From the NCBI GenBank assembly GCA_910890315.1, contig CAJVGD010000015.1, positions 124,001 to 188,000 of the forward strand: a stretch of DNA of 64,000 nt. Direction: 5' to 3'. Positions 56,677-64,000 of the stretch are shown here, in pieces. The DNA comes from Serendipita indica DSM 11827 (lineage: Eukaryota > Basidiomycota > Agaricomycetes > Sebacinales > Serendipitaceae). Below the pieces are notes generated by a model that saw only the letters and a list, made by a program, of their open reading frames with translations, did not search any database and was not told the DNA's origin. Numbering within the stretch: position 1 is the stretch's first letter; every line of letters begins with the position of its first letter. Position numbers and translations under genes: made by a program.

Positions 56677-57332
56677 GATGCTGGAGCGACCGTAACCACA
56701 AGGGGATCTGGAAAGATGACCTTGCTCCTCCGAGTCGAAGGGTGACATACTATATATCCGGTTTCACATTTTCACGTGCCATAATGTGATTTTATCCACG
56801 CAAATACGATATTTACTTGTTGGCTGAGTTCCGAGTATCGAGCGCGAGTCTCGCCGCTCGGAAATCCCCTGTCCAAGTTGACATGAGGCGATGTCAGCAG
56901 AGACTGTTATACATCAGGACCCCTGAGTGGCCTAGCGAGTGTTCCAATTGGACGCGAAGAGTGTACGGAGACGACAACCGGACTTCTGGCGAACGATCGG
57001 CGCAGTTACGGCCCGCAAAGGCGAAAAGTGTTGACTATTGTAATCGAGTTGACACTGGAAACCGGAAAATTATAGACACTGCCTTTTGAGTTGTAGCAAG
57101 AGTAGCGAATTGTCAAATGTAGTTTGGGTCAAGCTTCGGGACAAACATCCAGCAACTTCGAAATCCAACCGCGGCAAACTTGATGACATAAAATAGCACG
57201 GTTTGAGAACTACTGCACCTCTTACTGGCAGGAAATGACATCACACATCCCACTCCGGTCACGTTAAACGTAGAAACTGTTCATAAACGAGTGAATGAAT
57301 GGATATATAATGAACTCATCCAGTCACTTTGG
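56677..57332. other. Promoter region of deacetylase 2
   Basis: 656 bases. A TATA-like ctatatatcc lies at about 56751-56760, some 75-85 bases upstream of the start. The outer part shows similarity to the deacetylase 1 upstream region. No gene seen. Confidence 0.5.
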
Positions 57333-58244
57333 TCAACAAGAACTCGTCGCAGCGACGGTAGGCGTAGTATAAGCCCCTCCAGCATCTCCGAGGCATTCAG
57401 CTAGCAGACGCAATCAGCAGTTTCTCTCAAAGGCACCAACGGACTTACCGACAGTGACGAGCCTGAGGTTATTTTGCTTCGCCCAATTGATCAACCATGG
57501 AACGAGAGTATTGACGGTGGACGCATACACCTCATGCATAAGCGGAATGTGCCCTTGGCCACCAGCACCAGCTTGCGTGAACCTGGCTTGACTCTGTGCG
57601 GCACTCAAGCCATTCCAGTCTCCCGAATCAACATCGTCAGTGATAACGCGGTAGCCAAGCGTCCTCATCGTGCTCAAGACGTTTCCCCCAGTAGCTAGAT
57701 ACGGAGGGCGCATGTACGTCGGCTAAAGGCATAAGATGGTAAGGACGCGAGAATACACTCATGACAGTGAACGTACCTTCTTTCCAATGATCGTCCTAAG
57801 CGCGCCTTCGAGCCTTTGCATCTGGGTTGTGAGATCTGCCGTGCTCAAAGACCCAAAGTTGGACGGGTGGCTCCACGAATGAGAGGCGATTTGGTGGCCA
57901 GAGTTGTAGGCTGCTTTGACGGCAGCAGCCTGGTTATGAATGCAACCTAGCGCAAAGTGAGCACATTTGTCATTAATATGGTGGCTGCACGTACCATATA
58001 AAGTGCCAGTGACAAAAAACGTCGCTTTTGCTCCTGCGGCGTTTAGCGTGTTCACAAGCGTTTGAGTGTACTGATAGGGACCATCATCGAAGGCCAAAGC
58101 AAGCATCCCAGACGACGAGCACTTGGTAATGACTTGTCCGGCGGCTGGACCTGCGCGCTTGAATGCCTCGAGCGGACTCGGGACTGGAGTTGCCAATGCA
58201 CCGACAACCAGCGACACGGGAAGAATGAATGACGTGAAATGCAT
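57333..58244 (-). CDS. Chitin/polysaccharide deacetylase 3 (CE4)
   Basis: Third copy. Start 58242-58244, signal peptide MHFTSFILPVSLVVGALA, more diverged than in the other two. It has AFDDGP, SHSWSHP, MRPPYL, DSGDWN and IPLMHEV. The intron at 57723-57776 has a GTACGT donor, and its sequence is identical to that of copy 1 over most of its length. The C-terminus ends AATSSC with stop TGA 57333-57335. The array probably arose by unequal crossing-over. Differences in signal peptide and C-terminus may direct different use in wall remodelling or in hiding chitin from host plants, which is inference. Confidence 0.92.
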
Positions 58245-58714
58245 GATGTAAATGTCGTCTCGATAGTCTCGTCACCTGTAAGAGAAACTTGGTAAAGCTC
58301 CTCTGAGTTTGACCTTGGAGGGAGCAGCCGCGCTTTATAGGTCTCTGTCCATTTCACATGTCACCAAAACAACGCTCGAACTATACCTCCCAATTCTATT
58401 TCGAGGTAACATTCCGATTATCTGGCGTAAATCTTGCCGTCGTAGCGCACCTGCTGGCAAATGGGGTGTAGCTGAAGTGCTTGTAGGATCCTTCGACATT
58501 TCCAAATGTAAATGGATGCGCAGCTGCGAAGTGTCGACCAAATTGACGCGCTTCGTGTGGGGTGACAACGGAGCTTCGATGGAAGCACCGACGGTAAGAA
58601 CGGGCCGCTAGGCGGCGAATCTAACCAAGTAACGTCAGTTGTTACAGAGGATCTCCTAGGGTGAATGCAAGTTTTTGCGAAATAATTTATAGAGGCAGAA
58701 CCCTAGGACGACTG
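58245..58714. other. Promoter region of deacetylase 3
   Basis: 470 bases, with a tttatagg TATA-like element near 58333 (minus-strand use). No similarity to the other deacetylase upstream regions was noticed. No gene seen. Confidence 0.4.
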
Positions 58715-60356
58715 CTACACAAAGCTCGCTCCAACCGTACTGCCGCTTGGGACTAGGAAGTTGGTGGATGGGATCAAACCGGCCGATGTTCTGGGTCCAG
58801 TGATCACACTAGGATTCGTGTTTGGCAACGTCCAGGTCCCTCCGATATTCCACGAGTTCCCCGACTGGCTGACCGCGCTACCGAGGTTTGAATTCGGGTT
58901 GTTCTTCACCGCCAGATTGGCTTTGAGAACACTTGGGGAAGAAGTGACTTTGAACCCCGCGCTGGTATGATTCCAAGCTGTGCAGTCGATGAACGTGATC
59001 TTGCCTGGATTCTTATTGTCAACGAAGCCAGTCACGGCGTTCGAGAATGCCATTGTATTGTTGAAAATGTGATTTCCTGCAACGCCGTTTCCTCCTGCCT
59101 GCACATGGTCAGATGAGATACGGCAGGTATCAATTCAACTGTACCTTCCAACCATTTCCATCACCCACGAAATCGGCTGGAATAGCATAAGCCATACTCT
59201 AGGGGAGCGATCCCGACTCACTGAAGCCCCATCTATTGAAGCCATTACCCCAAGCGACGCTGTTCTCGACGTAGATTGGAGAGGCAAACTGAGTGAGTAA
59301 TTAGCAATACTGGACTAGCCTATCTGATTATTCCTCACCTCCCAGGCTACAAGTGAAAGAGACGAACTAAATTAGCCTCTTGTTCCGCGCTCAGTCATTT
59401 ACTCACCATCGAATCCGTCGTCGGCGTTGTTCCAGAGACGTGCCCCTCGCACGACATTACCGACACCCGACCCCTCTTTGATGGCTAGTCCATCCGCGGA
59501 CTCGCCGTTCTTACGGGGATCTCGGTTCCCATAAGAATCTAGGTTGATCACCTGGTTATACGAAGCTGTTCCCTGAATCTGAAGTCCAGATTCGTAGTTG
59601 TCCCTGTCAAGCACGGTTAGCGAAACTCTCGACGCCCGTAGGATATCCTACCTGGTGATCAAGTTACGATAGATGTTGTTGCTGGAATCTCTAGCGTAAA
59701 GGCCATAGGCACCATGGATAATCTCTAGACCTTCAATGATCCAATAGTTGGCACCCTCAATATGAATAGCCCCCCTGTCGGCGTTGGGCAGGCTGGCACC
59801 TAATGCGGCGGGGGTATAGGGCATATTCTCTCCGTCTATGACTACCTTCTCTCCATTATAATTCTTGAGGGTGATGGGAGAAGCCGCGGTTCCTGACTTG
59901 GTGATCTGAATGTTTTTTGTTGGCGCATATGTTCCCGCTCGAAGGAAGATGGTATCACCAGCGACCGCTTTATTCACAGCGGCTTGGATAGTCAACAGTG
60001 GCGCGGACGTCGAGGTCCCAGAGTTGGAGTCGGAGCCACTAGGTGAAACGTAGATGAAGATGGCGCGTTTCTCGATGCTGTTGCGCAATGTCAGACCCTA
60101 GCAGACTAAAGTAAACATCATACTTGGCAGGAGCATCATAAACAGATCCGACAATGCCCATGATGTCTTTGAGCTCGACTTTTGGAGTAGCCGAGTGCTG
60201 GAGGGGGGAGGCTTTATAGCTAGGAGAGGACTTACGCTCGTGGACTGCCTTTGCAGCGGACCGTAGGGCTGCAACTTCTTGATAAATCGGCCCGTCAGAA
60301 TAAATGGATACGACGTAGACGATCGCCGAAATGTAAAGGCGTGACGCTGGCGACAT
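58715..60356 (-). CDS. Right-handed beta-helix polysaccharide lyase (PL9-like)
   Basis: A probable secreted pectate or exopolygalacturonate lyase. Start 60354-60356; a short hydrophobic N-terminus (YISAIVYVVSIY) could be a signal peptide or anchor. Introns near 60196-60233 and 60062-60108 lead into SIEKRAIFIYVSPSGSDSNSG, the usual beginning of the PL9 helix, then PITLKNYNGEKVVIDG. The PL9 catalytic stretch is present as SADGLAIKEGSGVGNVVRG and LWNNADDGFD, with the acidic Asp pair, and GNGFNRWGF and GDGNGWK follow. The tail has GFVDNKNPGK. Stop TAG 58715-58717. The gene is adjacent to and on the same strand as the deacetylases. Active on pectin-like chains by inference. Confidence 0.85.
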
Positions 60357-60976
60357 CGAAGATAAACCGTAACGGCCCCCTAAATGATGTGAACGACGTG
60401 AGAACCAATACTAAAGAGCGCACCTTTTGATGCCGGGGATTCTTTGCTTGTTATCCGGCATCGGTTGCGGGGGTTTGCCAAGCCAAAGCATAGCGTAACA
60501 GGAGGCCGCGCGAGGTATGTAGACTTCTTGCTGCTGCTATGGCTGATCTCCCACGGATAGCCCCGAAAGCATCAGTCAGAGGGGTATCTTCCGGTTGGAT
60601 CGTCGGGCAAATCAAAGATGAGCGTTCGATCACGCACAAGTGCACATTGCAGAGGATTGGTGAACACAAGGGGGGTCTCTGGTCGTAATAAGAGCCACGA
60701 CTGGTTTCCTGCCAGTTCGAATGACATCCGCTCTGAGACTGATTGTTTCCCAATCTTAATTCGAATTACAAGTATACTTATCACGGTGTGAGTGACTCGA
60801 GTGTCTGTATTTCAGCGTCATGCAAATGGGGATATGATTTCAGACTGGCAAGGTGGAGGACAACCTGTGAGACTACTTGCGCACAACAGTTTGTATTCGA
60901 GACTCGAACCTTATCATTGTTCTGATACAGATACACAGTACATGAGAGCTAGAGGAGAGGGCAAATAACTGGTAAA
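60357..60976. other. Intergenic region between the lyase and the helicase fragment
   Basis: 620 bases, with no gene, repeat or RNA recognised. It should hold the lyase promoter. Confidence 0.45.
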
Positions 60977-61990
60977 TCACAACGTTTGGTCCTCCATAAT
61001 GACATCCTTCAACATTGCGCGACCTCGCAGAATTGCGGTACCCGATGCAACCTTGGAGCGACGAGATACAGACGGTGTCTTTTCAATCACTACTTTCCTC
61101 TTCTTCCGAGGAGAGGGTGAGAGTAAAAGAGAGGTGTCTGGCTCGTTCTCCTTTTCCATCGTTGCCGCCGTTCGCTTTCGTTTCAAGCCATTGGCAGGAC
61201 GAAGAGGTAATAAAGGTAGTTGAACCTGTTTTCGCTGTTCCTGTAGAGGATGTAAAGCGACGTTTGGCGGTTGATGCTGTCGTGGTTGCTGCTGCTGAAC
61301 GTATTCAGGGTCGTGCATGAGATGTGCATCCTTGGGGAGTTTGTACATCCAGTCCTCGCGTCCCATCAGCCCGAAAGACTCTTGGAGGAGCTTGGTTCCG
61401 TCGAGGATGCCGCGAGAGCCGATGATGATGAGTTTTGAACGTGCACGAGTGAAAGAGACGTTTAGTCGGCGCCAATCTTTCAAAAGTTCACCAATCTGTA
61501 TGCAAGTGAGCCAAAATTCTCGGCCAAATAGAAGGACGCACGTTATTCGAATCGTTGGAGCGAACCATGGAAATGATAATACAATCCTTATCACGGCCTT
61601 GCGAGCGGTCGGCAGTAAGGATTTCGACTCCGCGATGGTCGTCGAGCATATGTGAGAGGAGTTTGACTTGCTGTCGGTAGAGTGAAATAACACCGATTTG
61701 TGATTCTTGAACTCCTCCGTGCAGAAGAGCCTTGACGGTCTACGCATGATATCAGAAGAGGTTTGAAATTATCATTGAACGCGCACCTGCTGAAGAATGG
61801 CTGCCTCTGTCGTATTCTGTACCAAGTTCCCGACCCTGGATTCTTTCGCCGGTACAGAGTCGGTGTCCACAAAAACAACATGTCGACTGCCCTTGGGTCA
61901 CTATCTAGGCTTCGTTGCCGACGCAAAACTTCTCGGAAAATGTTCTTTTCAGCCATGTCAACGGGTATGTAATACCGCTCTCTTTCTTTC
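60977..61990 (-). pseudogene. DNA2: C-terminal fragment of a Dna2-type helicase
   Basis: Minus-strand exons read like the end of a superfamily 1B helicase of the Dna2/UPF1 group. They show HVVFVDTDSVPAKESRVGN, QTVKALL.., IGVISLYRQQVKLL, EILTADRSQGRDKD (motif V) and RRLNVSFTRARSKLI (motif VI), then a Lys/Pro-rich tail with nuclear-signal-like KRKRT and RKKRKV, ending at 60977. Upstream only WLKRTFSEKFCVGNEA is recognisable before the sequence stops making sense near 61990. Walker A and B and motifs Ia-IV are absent before the divergent NLR gene. Intact Dna2 exceeds 1,000 residues, so this is a truncated copy or a rearranged gene end. It could still be transcribed. Confidence 0.72.
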
Positions 61991-62276
61991 ACACACCGAC
62001 GGTCTAGGAGCTGGTGCAGACCCAAATGCACAACAGTGAAGTTGCCACCAGTTCGCATTACACGTATTGTAGTATCGGAATTATGATGTCAAAGGGCGCT
62101 GATTAGTTTACCCCTTACTCTCACTTCTCCTCAGAATACAATACAGTTTAGTTTTGCCCGTTCTTTCTTTTCTCGCTAATCCGGCTTCGATTCTTTCATT
62201 TGTCAACTCGCGACTGCCGCCTGGCTGCAATTTGGATGACAAGCGCCGTCCACTGATCTTGGAACAAACCTTCACG
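61991..62276. promoter_or_regulatory. Promoter region of the NLR gene
   Basis: About 285 bases between the helicase fragment and the NLR start. A plus-strand frame is open from 62154, but the sequence before 62277 is not protein-like. It is likely the NLR 5' leader. Confidence 0.35.
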
Positions 62277-64000
62277 ATGTCAGTCCGAAACTCGACCAAG
62301 ACAAAGGAATGGCATGTGCCTACGGGATCATCGTGGATTTCGTCTTCTAAACAGCGTTCAACAAGCAAGAAACGTCAAGCATACGACGCGGCCAACGTCG
62401 GTCTGGATGTAGTGGCCAACATATCCGAGGGATCAGATGTACTCGCTCCCCTCAAGGCAGCTTGTCGAACCACCAAGTCGATTCTCGAAGTTGTACAGGC
62501 AAGTTGGCGAACCTGCCGGGGCTGCATCTAACGGATTCAATAGGCAACAGAGAGTAATCAAGAGGAATGGATTGATCTAGCCGGACGTTTGAAGGAATAC
62601 ATGTCCGCGCTCGAGAAACAAATCACCCTATTGGAGGCATATCCTGAGGAAGACATCGCCGTCGACGAGGCATTCACTCAGCCGCTGATCCACTATGTCA
62701 AGTACGTAACACTCCAAATGTGTTTCAGTAGGCTGACTGATGTAGATTTCTCGAAAACACGCACGATACAATCGTCGACCTGAAGGAGAAGCCCAACCGC
62801 AGCAAACTCAGCTTCTTTAAAGCGTTCAGTAAAATGAAAATTGACGCAGAAGAGATTCTCAAACTCAATCGAGACATCGAGGACCGGCATAGACAGTTCA
62901 TGGTGCGAGCCTCATCAGCCTTGTTCACAGTACTCACCATTGACAAAGGATGCCTTGGGACTTTTTACAGCCTTACGTATGCAAAACGTCGAGAGGAATA
63001 CTAAAGTCACCAAAGGGAACGTGGAGACCATTCTTACAGACGGTAAGCTGAAATTTGGGATGAGACGCTTACTAAACATTCGAAGTCGACGCAAATGCTA
63101 TACTACAGCTACCGCAAGTAGCTTTCGTCGCATCCTCAGTCCACAGAACCTGTCTGACAGGAACACGCGAGGCTGTTCTTCAGACTATTTACCGCTGGGC
63201 TAACGATGATGCGTCGGACAAGCCGATATTTTGGCTGTGTGATATCGCCGGCTCTGGAAAGTCTACAGTCGCCATGTCTGCAGCAGAGTCTTGGAGGAAG
63301 GAAGGAGTGCTAGGAGGCCAATTCTTCTTCTCTATTGCAAGCAACGATGGATCTACCACGGACAAGTTCTGCTCTACAATAGCAAGAGACCTGGTTGACT
63401 ACATACCTATGCTTGCGCCACACATCGCCGGAGCTGTGAAGCGACATCCATCGCTCATGCGAAGCTCTCTTGAAGAACAGTTCCAGAAGCTCGTCATCGA
63501 TTCCATCCATCATAGTCAAGGACGCGTCATTCTCGTCATCGACGCTCTTGACGAATGTAAATTTGGATCACAGAGAAGAGAGCTTGTCGAAATTCTTTCT
63601 ACAGCTGTTCAAGGAACAAATAAACTCAAGATATTCATGACGAGTCGACCAGACCCTGTGACCCAAGCAGTCTTGGGGCCACTTTCAATCAAGTCCAAGG
63701 TGGAGGATCGCCTACACGATGTCCATCATCGTGATAACATCAATGATATTGCGAAGTACATACACAAGGAGCTAAACGACGTACTACCGGAGGCCAAGAG
63801 GCTGAGATTGGTTGAGAAAGCCAATGGATTATTCATTTGGGCAAGCACCGCATGTCGAATGCTCAATAGCGAGACTACATTAGACTTGCCCGAAAGCATC
63901 TATGATCGCCTGATCTCAGTGGACCAGACTGGAGAGATAGACGACGTTTATAAGCTCGTTTTCGAGCGTGTGGACCCGAGATCCTATCCAGCTATGTCCA
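62277..64000 (+). CDS. NACHT-domain NLR-like protein, 3' end outside window
   Basis: A STAND-type signal-transduction NTPase, in fungi associated with non-self recognition and regulated cell death. Start taken at 62277 (MSVRNSTKTKEW). The N-terminal region of about 200 residues is helical and of unknown type, with coiled-coil-like runs (LAGRLKEYMSALEKQITLLE and EEILKLNRDIEDRHRQFM). The NACHT domain follows: P-loop DIAGSGKST, a FFFSIASNDGSTTDKFC region, Walker B VILVIDALDEC, sensor FMTSRPD, then the winged-helix start (IYDRLISVDQ). It is cut off at the window edge, so the repeat domain (WD40, ankyrin or TPR) cannot be seen. The intron at 62499-62543 uses a GC donor (AG|GCAAGT). Confidence 0.88.

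Noticed and set aside
1-64000. CRISPR arrays, rRNA, retroelements, DNA transposons
   Set aside because: No regular spacer-repeat pattern, no rRNA signature and no reverse transcriptase, integrase, transposase or terminal repeats were recognised. The only repeats are gene duplicates.

Overview
The window is nuclear DNA of a filamentous basidiomycete (Agaricomycetes). The signs are dense genes on both strands, many introns of about 45-55 nt, conserved eukaryotic genes with fungal features (SPT5, eIF2-beta, mitochondrial ATP synthase gamma, WDR59/Mtc5), and families typical of mushroom-forming fungi (DUF6533 seven-TM proteins, F-box/LRR proteins, tandem chitin deacetylases, NACHT-type NLRs). A plant-associated Ceratobasidium/Rhizoctonia-like fungus would fit, but that is inference. 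Exon joins were made by reading splice sites and reading frames. Coordinates run from start codon to stop codon including introns.

Layout. 1-1.6 kb: 3' part of an LRR-like gene. 1.7-7.6 kb: two tandem RTA1-like seven-TM genes next to a Ca2+/calmodulin-dependent kinase; the duplication also copied a scrap of the kinase 3' end. 8-11 kb: ATP synthase gamma and, divergently, eIF2-beta with extra lysine blocks. 11.2-16.3 kb: full-length ABCG transporter A. 17-23 kb: a one-TM Ser-rich protein and, convergently, SPT5. 23.6-28.2 kb: a P450 and a DUF6533 membrane protein. 28.2-33.3 kb: an F-box gene fragment, an alginate-lyase-like enzyme, a small Cys-rich protein and an F-box gene. 33.4-44.4 kb, all on the minus strand: mitochondrial release factor, F-box/LRR protein, ABCG transporter B (paralogue of A, opposite orientation) and a sphingolipid C9-methyltransferase-like enzyme. 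44.8-53.3 kb: WDR59/Mtc5 (TORC1 control), a GPI-type secreted protein, an AlkB-type repair dioxygenase and a second DUF6533 protein. 53.7-60.4 kb, minus strand: three tandem chitin deacetylases and a PL9-like pectate lyase. 61-64 kb: a C-terminal fragment of a Dna2-type helicase, divergent from a NACHT NLR that runs off the window.

Functionally the window mixes housekeeping genes with accessory genes for the cell surface and environment: lipid and drug transport (RTA1, ABCG), membrane sphingolipid modification, wall and polysaccharide enzymes, sensing and immunity (DUF6533, NLR), and P450 chemistry. Local duplication is the main theme: tandem RTA1 genes, tandem deacetylases with a conversion-like tract, and an inverted ABCG pair with a conversion-like tract in the first ATP-binding domain. 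I see no CRISPR array, rRNA, convincing tRNA, or retroelement. Several genes that otherwise look functional carry one apparent single-base frame break; consensus errors or recent decay could both explain this.
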